A stretch of DNA of 64,000 nucleotides from NCBI GenBank assembly GCA_020440825.1, contig JAGRNJ010000001.1:1-64000 (forward strand). Direction: 5' to 3'. The notes under the pieces are model-generated. The model was not told the DNA's origin, did not search any database, and was given only the letters and a program-made list of their open reading frames with translations. This stretch comes from Leptospiraceae bacterium. Its GTDB lineage: Bacteria > Spirochaetota > Leptospiria > Turneriellales > Turneriellaceae. The translations under genes were made by a program, and so were the position numbers. Shown in pieces: positions 56,801 through 64,000 of the stretch. Position 1 is the first letter of the stretch. Each line of letters opens with the position of its first letter.

Positions 56801-59800
56801 AAAACTGGTTTTTACATATTTAACGTTGAGCAAAGCACCCTGCACTTCAAATTCCCCCTGTGCCGGGGCAAGTCCGGTTCCCAGACCTGTATTGCCTTCA
56901 CTGTCGGGGGTAGTAGAGGCGTTTGAATTATATGAAGGCAGTGAATCACCAGTGTTGCCCGCAGTTTTTTCTATCTCAACAAAATATCCGGGTTCAATCA
57001 CTGCATTGTTCAAAGCATAAAAATCAATTATATAAGCATCTGTATCATAGGTCACTGCAAGGGGATTCGAAAAATCAGATGAGCGGTCTTGCACTGCCGC
57101 ATTTCGAATTATCGGGTTAAATGAGGCCGCATCCGTTTCTTCTGCCGGGGTCAGCTCTGTACCGTCAGGGTAATACACATTAAAGCGGATCACTGTATTG
57201 CTCGCAGAAGTTCCCCGTGATAAGGAAGCATTCGATCGACTCGCATAGACAATATGCAAAGCCGCATTGGTTACTTCAAAGTCTCCCTGGTCTGGACCAA
57301 TTCCCAACCCTGCTCCTAACCCCTGGTTTCCATTCACATCGGGGGTTGTAGAAGAACGTGCTGCGTATCCGTTCATTAAATCGGGGTCTGCTGGTATTCC
57401 GGATTTAATTATTTCTACACTGTAATCATTGGCAACGTCAGTGAGTACTCCGCCCGTATTTTTTACCCTTGCTCGTATATCGACAGACCATTTCGCAGTG
57501 GCATCATACACAGGATTCGATACTGTAAAAAATGGCGATACATCAGTATTGCTGCCGTCTATTATTCGTGCCGAGTAATTTGCTGAATTGGTATTGGTAT
57601 TGGTCGCCTCAGTCGTCAAGTCAGGGTACATGAGTCGATACCGGTATTGAATCGCTTCAGAGGCAGCAGTACCGCGCTCAATGGATGAGGTAGAGGCAGT
57701 AGTCGAACGACCCAGCCATACGATTCGAAGTGTGGCCGGTTGAACTTCAAACTCTCCGTTTAAATTGTGTGTGGCCAGGTCTTCACCGAGACCCCCTTGC
57801 CAGGTATCCACACTCGGTGCCACTGAACTGCGGGGAGTTGCAACAGTATCCCCGTCACTGCCGGCTGCTTTTGTAAGATCTACTCGATAACCATTAGCCA
57901 CTGGTGTATCGAACCGGGAGCGTAAGGTTATGCGCCAGCAATCGGTCAGGGTTCCTCCACAGCTGGCTGCCCCATAATTACCATACTCCAGAACCGGAGC
58001 TTCAAAATCGCCAGTCACATCTGCATTTGCGATACTCAAAACTCTGACATTAAAGCCATCTACCGTTCCACCTGAAGTATCAGTTTTCACATCAAATGAC
58101 GGTGAATCATTATAATGCAAGGTCAGATAATAGAGAATCCCTGTACCATCTTGTCTCTCAAATCGATTGGCAGCGGGAACTGCCGAGAACGAAGTTCCGT
58201 GATATTTGACCAGCAACTCTGCGCCCAGTATTTCAAATGTACCACCGGGATCACCAAGGCCAGCATTCCCGGTAACCGGCACGGTCGGGGCATTCGAGGC
58301 ATAATCTGGTAGAATGTCAGGAACGTTTGTATCAGCCGTTCTGTTTACTTCTATATAATAGCCGTTTTGAACTATTGCACCGCCAGAGGGTCGCAGTCTT
58401 ACTTCCCAAAAACCGGAATCATACCTCAAATGATCTGCAGCACTGAAACCTGTCGCGGTTTCAAACTGTGAATCTGCCCAGCGATAAAACTGCATTCCTG
58501 AAGTTACATCAACTGCAGAACGCAATACTCTCAGTGAATAACTTGTACGATCGGCTGCACTGGTTTCTTCAGAGCCGTTTTTATAGTTCACCTTCCAGCG
58601 ATAAATAATTGTATCACCCACATTATTCTCGAGCTTGGCAACCTGGCGCGATACCGGGTTCAAAGACGAATAGACGATCGCAAGGGTAGCCGGGTTAACC
58701 CTGAAATCACCGCCGGTAAGATCAACCAGGCCGGGGTTCAAACCGATGTGATAGTCAGGTAAACTGCCTGATGGCACATTAGAATTGTGTGAAGAAAATG
58801 TCGCAGGCGAAGTACCGGCCGCAGATTTTGCCAACCGCAAATAATATGTATCTTCAGGGGTAGAGTAAGCCGCTGAAACAGAAGTCTCCCAGAGAGTAGA
58901 CCCCGCATTCCAAAGAGTAGTTACACCTGCAAAATCTGTCGTTGCATCGGAATTGTCTGAAGTTCTATGAACACTGGCATTAAAATTAGAAGGATCTTCA
59001 TCACTGCCAACCTCAAATTCATGCAATGCAGCATTTGCATCTTCATTGATGTCATAGGCAAGTCTGAATTGATACACGATCTGAGCTGTATCTGCACGCT
59101 CGATTTCAAATGAAGTCCGCTGCACAAATTTGATATTCAAGGTTGCTTCGGTTATTGCGAAGAGGGACGCACTTTCATCGGCACCAACGGCAAGGCCTCG
59201 ATGAAATGTGTTTGCCGGAGCATCAGAGCCATCGGCCTGCAATTTAGCCGAAACATTCGCTACTGTATCTCCTTCGCCTCCCACTGCTTTTGCAATTCGA
59301 ACTGAATAACCTGCCGCCGCAGTCGAAGCTTTTCGGGGAATCAGTGTAAAACGGTAGCGATCTGTATCATATAGCAGACCCGATACAGAGAAGAGATTAT
59401 TGCTTCCCACTTGATCTGCACCCGTTAAGCTAAACGATTCGATAACGGTATCTGTTGAATCAATTACCTCGAGGGAATAGCCCGAGTCATCGGTCTCCCG
59501 GGTGGCAGTGGCCTCACCAACTACATTAACATCATCATAGAATGCGATAAACTCATATTCAGGAGCCAGTGCCCGGGCTGCACCTTTTTCTGCCGATGCA
59601 TTATTTCGCTGTACAAAGCGAATATTTAATGTGGCAGGCAATACATCAAATTCACCACCTGTATTGATGCCAGTATCGAGGCCTCCCGCAACAGGGGTAC
59701 CCGTAGCTGCATCAGAGTAGGCTCTATTCGCAGGCAGTATAATATCGCCATCGGTGCCATTTCCTTTTTCGATTCCCAGACGATAATTTACACTAAAATC

Positions 59801-62800
59801 AGCTGTATCTGTTGCCAGCACTCTCGCCTGCCAGAACCCGCCTGCCGTAAATACGATATTGTCAATCGTAAAACCGGTGGCAGAAGTAGTCTGACCGACT
59901 GCAAAGGCGGCATTATTAAAACCATCGAGAGTGGGGTTCCAGTCATCCCGTTCGAGCCCATCGGGATAAAACAGTCGATACTGATACGTTATCCCGATGC
60001 CATCTGCGCGCTCAAACTGATTTTGAGTAGTTGCATTGGTAATATCAAAACTTGTATTCAAATATTTCACAGTCAGGTTTGCACCCGAGACTTCAAAAGT
60101 TCCATTTGCTCCCAAACCGATATTGCCGAGCACATCTGGCGTTGTCGCAGCATTGCTTGCAATTGGGTTTAGATAATCTGCCATTGCATAGGTCGGATGA
60201 CTTACTACATTTGCAGTTGCACGCTCAATGGTCACATAGATTCCGCTGCCCAGTACTGCATCTCTTCGAGGTCGAAATGCAATCTGCCAGCGGGTCGAGC
60301 CGTTATCAAATCTCAAATGATCTGTCGGGTTAAACGACTGGTGAGGCAGGTGAGCACCATCACTTTCAAAAGCTGTTGTGGTCCAGTTATAAAAATCAAA
60401 GCTTGAAGTAATTTCAGTATTGGCAGAATCAAAAATTCGAATACCATAATCATTTCTATTTGCTGTGACAGCTTCTTCAGAACCATTTTTATAGAAAACA
60501 TTAAAACTGACAGTAATTGCATCAGCAAGATCTGGTTCTTTTCTCTGCACGATTCTGGCAGTGTTTTCAAGAGGTGCATATACAATATTCAATTGAGCAG
60601 GCAAAATTTCAAAAATGCCGTTGACTAACCCCAGACCGAAACTGCCGGGAGTCAAAGTATCAACACTCGGGGTTATCGAGGCTTTTGATGAATATTCTAC
60701 CAGCTCTGAAAAAGTGGAACCGGCTGATTTTTCAATTGTTACATAATATCCCGGTTCAGGTATCGCATTGAGACTTGTACGAATCGTAACCGACCAGCCG
60801 GTGGCCGCAGCAAAACTGAAGGTTGGTTCATTGTCTGCAAGAAATGAATTGGATGCAGTTGAGCGTAGGGTATCTGTTGAGTCGAATAAATTAATTTTGA
60901 GCGAGGTCTCTCCGTCTGGATGCATAAACTCCAGATTATTCTTGTAGAACATTCGAAAGCGAAAAGTAATACCGACTGTATCTCCCTTCTCTGACTGATC
61001 AGGAGTACGCGAAGCATATTCTATTCTCAGCACAGCATTTTTAACATCAAAGCGTCCGTTGACTGCCCCCAGACCTGTCGAACCAAACGCATCGGGACCT
61101 GTATCTTTACTGGTAAAAGCAGGATCAATCGTGTCACGGTTGCCAGTCGTAGAATTTTTTGTGATCCCAAGATATCGATCTGCCCCGGCATCGACAGAGA
61201 TTCCCGCCAACATGGTTAACCCCCAGCAAGGGTTCCCATCGGTACATTCTGTTGTACCATGTGCGAGATAAGTGGGGTTGCCGCCATCAATTGCAAAGCC
61301 GCTGGTTGTTATATCATTATCGGTATTATCAAAGATGCGATACGAAATTCCTGTCGCATTAAATGAGGCTAGACCAGGCTCGAACTGGGTACCATCATCA
61401 TAGAAAATGCGGTAATAATATTGTACGCCTATTACATCTCCTTTTTCTATCTCATTATTGATACGGTTTAAATAAACTATACGCAAAGAAGCATCTGTAA
61501 CTTCGAATTCCCGGTCTGTTTTAGAAGAAAATGGAATCATCGCTGCCCCGGTTCCCCAGGAAGCATATTCAATCGTAACATAAAAAGCAGGACCGGTCGA
61601 AGAGGTATGCAATGCCCGTAGATCAACGCTGTACTCATCACCGGTCAAATTGACAGTGATCGGTTCAAATTCTGATGTTACATCTACATCAGGAGTTGCC
61701 GTTCTAAACACACGAACTGTAAACAGTGCCGGGTCAACTGCTGGGCTCGATACATCTGTCAATGCGGTAGCAGAGTCATTATTGAATACATTAAAGACAA
61801 ATCTGGTTCTGTCAGAATCTGCCGCTCGCTGCTCCATAACCGGGTTTACGACACTGATACTTGCTAGATCGATTCTCAGGTTTGTTACATCAAAATTCCC
61901 ATCGGTGAGAGCACCGGCAGGATCATTCTGTGAGGCAACCGGTGTCTGTATCTTATCAATTGCTCCATTTTTACGAATCGAGATATAATAATCCTGCGCA
62001 ACCCCCGCGTTATTCAAGGCAGATACATTGACTGACCATTTTGAGACCGCATTGTATACCGGGTCAGAAATGTTCCAGTCTGCCGAGCCAAGGGTCATTG
62101 AGTATGATGTTCCGTTTCCTGTTTTAGTGGCAACAATTGTTGAATCAGATGCATGTACATTGATTTCATAATCAAGGTCATCTGTTTCTTCTGTCACTGT
62201 ATCTGCGTATGTGACCAGGTAATTGAACGTAATTCCTGTACTATCATTTCTTCTCTGAGATTCGCGATCTTTTGCAGAATATTCTAATGTAAGATTATTC
62301 TCATAATTTACCTCAAAAATACCGTCTGTCGCGCCTAAGGCAGCAAATGGAATCCCGCCTACATTTTCATTCACAGATTTTGATTTGTAAGGTGTATCAC
62401 TTAAGCCGGCAAACGACGGGTTTAAGATATCTTCTCGCCCTGCCCCAACCCCGGTTGTTTTTTCAACTACAGTATAGAAGAAAACAGGGTCTGTAACATC
62501 ATTAGCCCGAATATTCCACTGGTAACAGGATCCTGCTCCCCCGCAATTGGCTGCTCCATGATTTCCAAATACCGGGTTTGCAAGAATGAACTGGCTGGTC
62601 GCAGAAGTATCATCAGCATTTCGTGCAACATTGATAGACAGATTGTCATCCGATACTGCTGAATTAAACTCTGTACCATTCTTGTAAAATAACCTGAAAA
62701 AGAAATTTGTACCTACACCATCGGCCCTTCGTATTTGTGCTGTATCGCGCAGAGTATATTGAATATAAAGATTGGCGGGGGTTACTGCAAATGTACCGGC

Positions 62801-64000
62801 TGCCCCTAAATTTGAAGCATCATTAGAATTACGGGCTGCATTCGTATTTTCAATATAATCAGATGCCGGTGCTGCAGGGTTCCCTCGAGAGACTCTCACC
62901 AGATAATTGGCTGCTATACGGGCATAATTTGTCGCTGAATCAATAATTGATTTAGCCCGTACCTTAACCCGCCACCTTGAATTGACTGCATCCCAGGCTG
63001 CGACCGGTGCAGCAACTTCGCCATCAGCTGCATCCAGACCGTTAAACCACACACTTCGGTTTGTACCTCCCTGCCGAATTTGAATAGCAATCTGGGTTCC
63101 ACCGATATTGGCATTGGTAAGCTTATAGACAGGATTCGGATACAAAATTTCGAACGGAAATTCAGTAAGATTCGCAGTTAAATCTTTTCTCTCCATAGTC
63201 GGGTTAACCGGAGGTAAGAAAGAAACAGTCAAAGGAGCATACGTTACGGTAAAACGGCCTGCAGTTCCGAGATCGACATTCGAAAATTCTGGCAGCAGGG
63301 TATCCCCACTGGTTCCTCCATTTGATTTTCGAATTTCAACCCGATAAAATTGCGAGCCGGTTGTTACCGGGGTGTCGGGGCGCGCCGCAATTTCTACCCG
63401 CCAGTTATTATTTACAGAATCCCAGGTAATTCCGGTGGGAGGGGAAATATCAAACAATGCAGTATGATTGGCAATATCTGAAACTCCTGAATTGAGCCAG
63501 ATCGCAACGGAGTACTCATTTGCATCTACATTTTGCTCTTCACCGGTCAGATCTGCAACATTATTGTCGTAGCGAACTGAAAACCTGTATTCAATATTGC
63601 TGGCTAAAGCATTTCCCCGGGTAATCGTTCGGGTTGCGGCGTTATCGAGATTATTAAGACTCAATGATACCAGATTTAGCGTTGCATTGCTGACCCCGAA
63701 ACGCCGACGGGTTGTATTTGCATCGACTGCCTCAACAATATTGTCCTGTGAAGTTGAACCGGCATTTTTCGACAGGGCAATGTAGTAATCACCAATATCA
63801 GTCTCTTTGAGGGTTCTGAGGTAAAAAGTATACTGATGATCAGGTGCACCTGAATGGGTAATGGATGTTATTGAAAACTGTGTGCCTGTTGAAGGAAAAG
63901 TAGTAAATGACTCCACAACACTGTCATCTGATACTCGGCGTACATCGACCTGCATTCCTGTCATGTCTCCGCCTGTAAAAAGCGTATTCAATGCATCCGG
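53861..64000 (-). CDS. Giant repetitive exported protein, N-terminus off window
   Basis: One uninterrupted frame runs from the right edge to the stop at 53861, more than 3,370 residues. It consists of about 20 tandem beta-rich units of some 150 residues. Each opens with a pattern like GEFEVxPATLxIxY, followed by a short acidic/Arg stretch and FRxFYxDGTE, and closes near GYYVxIxK. The last 100 residues are an FlgD-Ig/T9SS-type sorting-like domain (LYQNFPNPFNP, then LHIYTVSGVLVKAF and ASGIYYLVMEAGG). Some units carry a short Cys pair before a conserved Trp. It is most likely a secreted or surface-anchored fibre or adhesin. The start lies outside the window. Confidence 0.85.
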   Translation of the reverse strand, partial: PDALNTLFTGGDMTGMQVDVRRVSDDSVVESFTTFPSTGTQFSITSITHSGAPDHQYTFYLRTLKETDIGDYYIALSKNAGSTSQDNIVEAVDANTTRRRFGVSNATLNLVSLSLNNLDNAATRTITRGNALASNIEYRFSVRYDNNVADLTGEEQNVDANEYSVAIWLNSGVSDIANHTALFDISPPTGITWDSVNNNWRVEIAARPDTPVTTGSQFYRVEIRKSNGGTSGDTLLPEFSNVDLGTAGRFTVTYAPLTVSFLPPVNPTMERKDLTANLTEFPFEILYPNPVYKLTNANIGGTQIAIQIRQGGTNRSVWFNGLDAADGEVAAPVAAWDAVNSRWRVKVRAKSIIDSATNYARIAANYLVRVSRGNPAAPASDYIENTNAARNSNDASNLGAAGTFAVTPANLYIQYTLRDTAQIRRADGVGTNFFFRLFYKNGTEFNSAVSDDNLSINVARNADDTSATSQFILANPVFGNHGAANCGGAGSCYQWNIRANDVTDPVFFYTVVEKTTGVGAGREDILNPSFAGLSDTPYKSKSVNENVGGIPFAALGATDGIFEVNYENNLTLEYSAKDRESQRRNDSTGITFNYLVTYADTVTEETDDLDYEINVHASDSTIVATKTGNGTSYSMTLGSADWNISDPVYNAVSKWSVNVSALNNAGVAQDYYISIRKNGAIDKIQTPVASQNDPAGALTDGNFDVTNLRIDLASISVVNPVMEQRAADSDRTRFVFNVFNNDSATALTDVSSPAVDPALFTVRVFRTATPDVDVTSEFEPITVNLTGDEYSVDLRALHTSSTGPAFYVTIEYASWGTGAAMIPFSSKTDREFEVTDASLRIVYLNRINNEIEKGDVIGVQYYYRIFYDDGTQFEPGLASFNATGISYRIFDNTDNDITTSGFAIDGGNPTYLAHGTTECTDGNPCWGLTMLAGISVDAGADRYLGITKNSTTGNRDTIDPAFTSKDTGPDAFGSTGLGAVNGRFDVKNAVLRIEYASRTPDQSEKGDTVGITFRFRMFYKNNLEFMHPDGETSLKINLFDSTDTLRSTASNSFLADNEPTFSFAAATGWSVTIRTSLNAIPEPGYYVTIEKSAGSTFSELVEYSSKASITPSVDTLTPGSFGLGLVNGIFEILPAQLNIVYAPLENTARIVQRKEPDLADAITVSFNVFYKNGSEEAVTANRNDYGIRIFDSANTEITSSFDFYNWTTTAFESDGAHLPHQSFNPTDHLRFDNGSTRWQIAFRPRRDAVLGSGIYVTIERATANVVSHPTYAMADYLNPIASNAATTPDVLGNIGLGANGTFEVSGANLTVKYLNTSFDITNATTQNQFERADGIGITYQYRLFYPDGLERDDWNPTLDGFNNAAFAVGQTTSATGFTIDNIVFTAGGFWQARVLATDTADFSVNYRLGIEKGNGTDGDIILPANRAYSDAATGTPVAGGLDTGINTGGEFDVLPATLNIRFVQRNNASAEKGAARALAPEYEFIAFYDDVNVVGEATATRETDDSGYSLEVIDSTDTVIESFSLTGADQVGSNNLFSVSGLLYDTDRYRFTLIPRKASTAAAGYSVRIAKAVGGEGDTVANVSAKLQADGSDAPANTFHRGLAVGADESASLFAITEATLNIKFVQRTSFEIERADTAQIVYQFRLAYDINEDANAALHEFEVGSDEDPSNFNASVHRTSDNSDATTDFAGVTTLWNAGSTLWETSVSAAYSTPEDTYYLRLAKSAAGTSPATFSSHNSNVPSGSLPDYHIGLNPGLVDLTGGDFRVNPATLAIVYSSLNPVSRQVAKLENNVGDTIIYRWKVNYKNGSEETSAADRTSYSLRVLRSAVDVTSGMQFYRWADSQFETATGFSAADHLRYDSGFWEVRLRPSGGAIVQNGYYIEVNRTADTNVPDILPDYASNAPTVPVTGNAGLGDPGGTFEILGAELLVKYHGTSFSAVPAANRFERQDGTGILYYLTLHYNDSPSFDVKTDTSGGTVDGFNVRVLSIANADVTGDFEAPVLEYGNYGAASCGGTLTDCWRITLRSRFDTPVANGYRVDLTKAAGSDGDTVATPRSSVAPSVDTWQGGLGEDLATHNLNGEFEVQPATLRIVWLGRSTTASTSSIERGTAASEAIQYRYRLMYPDLTTEATNTNTNSANYSARIIDGSNTDVSPFFTVSNPVYDATAKWSVDIRARVKNTGGVLTDVANDYSVEIIKSGIPADPDLMNGYAARSSTTPDVNGNQGLGAGLGIGPDQGDFEVTNAALHIVYASRSNASLSRGTSASNTVIRFNVYYPDGTELTPAEETDAASFNPIIRNAAVQDRSSDFSNPLAVTYDTDAYIIDFYALNNAVIEPGYFVEIEKTAGNTGDSLPSYNSNASTTPDSEGNTGLGTGLAPAQGEFEVQGALLNVKYVKTSFDDLTQDNVFERQDGTGITYYFQLYYEDGAVKTDAGVTATDLQITVLNSSDSTDANTTSNFTVATPVYETTTQTWSVDITASKATTTANDYRISVHKLAGTDGDRILAANAKISNEPIGTATDGALGAGIAGGEFEITPATLRIVYLSRENASALPSATAIYRGTNDVQRMRYNFRVLYPDNVTQALAAEIDPTDFVFNIERPGNIDVSSDFQFANAQYDAAADSGNGAWFTEIKAVSTRIPANDFALKIAKTGNVTRPDVLPAYLSDAPVAPVNGNIGLASGLGAGNGSFEVQYAALHAQFLTRGEARIEKDSAPPVRSIYTFRMFYPDGTEETSGTYNVQIRLSGSLADETSFFNVDVPTYVAGEWTFGLDALTNASPNEPVHVRISRSAAGADTLAPLASNYFDAACTDAQNQNCNQALNTGLGVNEGEFEVVEFILRIEFLSRSTSQVQRTLSTTYYYRIFNWKTARDAGSINAAALEDDQATSGLHWITVKNSAGNPVAWRGDTFTPTGTLPSTQEFSVADPVYGADAGCQAAGSCWAVTITSTKDTNRTTGYYISVQKDLVAAGSLGRMIEIESNINVDTPTAPNFNTQSGLGNINGVFEVIPAVLNVRIHGRSLASVARHDGVGTDYYYSLMYPNGTDVDLNSAEAANHSFRVLYDDPVNASQSSNFNTTVPQLINDSSLCGGVATCWSVKVTALAMANLQGGYSIGIAKGSAVSPFDHTNAETDILNHLPALSPLSNYQFSVLQANLLAKFVSIDPPVVSLGETIRFNLRLGYADGTAFNGTLVPSAISPLNLRILRVESRKTPGAEVSDKEQFNIQTPINCDATGACQVSATVTGTNVSKVGDYVEISGLTANGDMIARNDSVTDLGNMGIFTVGKGIQLYQNFPNPFNPAIGQKTEIRFDLVGHDGGITLHIYTVSGVLVKAFKESEIISRQRVFWDGRNDAGMTVASGIYYLVMEAGGYKKTVKIAVIK
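54160..63260 (-). repeat. Array of about 20 tandem protein repeats
   Basis: Unit openings of the type G-x-F-E-V-x-x-A-x-L appear at about 63250, 62795, 62318, 61890, 61505, 61040, 60612, 60097, 59648, 59153, 58707, 58232, 57753, 57282, 56858, 56402, 55932, 55507, 54993 and 54558, with the final one near 54162 leading into the C-terminal domain. Mean spacing is about 454 bases. The units are divergent at DNA level, so the array is old and stable rather than a recent expansion. Units near 60097, 58232 and 56858 share a VKY..TSF..FER.DG.GI opening, which hints at a three-unit higher-order period. Confidence 0.7.

Noticed and set aside
53861-63991. Numerous open frames of 60-112 codons in other frames across the giant gene
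   Set aside because: They are shadows of a repetitive long frame, without ribosome sites or family features.

Overview
The window looks like part of a chromosome of a spirochaete, probably in or near the Leptospirales. Three things point that way. The order rpsB-tsf-pyrH-frr-uppS is as in Leptospira. Short lipoprotein signals with loose lipoboxes are frequent. Several small conserved proteins have the style of that group. This is inference from content; no marker gene here fixes the taxon. The sequence is moderately A+T-rich, gene-dense and almost free of classical intrinsic terminators. I found no rRNA, tRNA, CRISPR array, insertion sequence or prophage.

Layout. 1-300 is a non-coding stretch with hairpins and a 27-bp direct repeat, followed by class II fructose-bisphosphate aldolase. 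1406-6657 is a minus-strand operon: lipase, glucose-6-phosphate isomerase, GDPD-like phosphodiesterase, acyltransferase, NamZ-like muramidase. 6705-9240 holds a beta-barrel protein, a receiver protein coupled to a histidine-kinase-like protein without a usable ATP site, and a small lipoprotein. 9241-9549 is a structured leader with a 38-bp perfect palindrome. 9550-17908 is a mix of single genes: glutamate dehydrogenase, DUF1993, outer-membrane protein, GNAT, RRM protein, a TetR/thioesterase divergon, a histone-deacetylase-like enzyme and a sulfatase-modifying-factor/glucosaminidase fusion. 17898-19266 is a decayed ATP-grasp ligase plus 7TM remnant. 19293-29676 holds formate-THF ligase, a Tim44-like zinc-ribbon membrane protein, PAP2, a methyltransferase and a multidomain amidase.

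29725-35346 is the most coherent regulated unit. A CarH/LitR-type MerR regulator with B12 motifs is expressed from a near-consensus promoter that appears to give a leaderless mRNA. It is translationally coupled to an FAD amine oxidase, DUF1365 and a cyclopropane-fatty-acid synthase, followed by two exported proteins. This resembles light or singlet-oxygen controlled lipid-modification clusters.

35369-38911 is the translation/UMP kinase/undecaprenyl operon. 39187-43976 holds a Cys-rich protein, an EIIA(Ntr)-like protein, a HAD phosphatase, a DUF2505 protein and an operon of a double cyclic-nucleotide-binding protein, a rhomboid-like membrane protein and ThiE. 43959-49980 (minus) carries a receiver-cyclase, pyrB, an M3 oligopeptidase and a CapD-like nucleotide-sugar enzyme interrupted by a frameshift at an A10 tract. 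50075-53860 (plus) carries pyrG, rarA and a BASS-family transporter. The last 10 kb is one open reading frame for a giant repetitive exported protein. It has about 20 units of some 150 residues, ends in an FlgD/T9SS-like C-terminal domain and runs off the right edge of the window.
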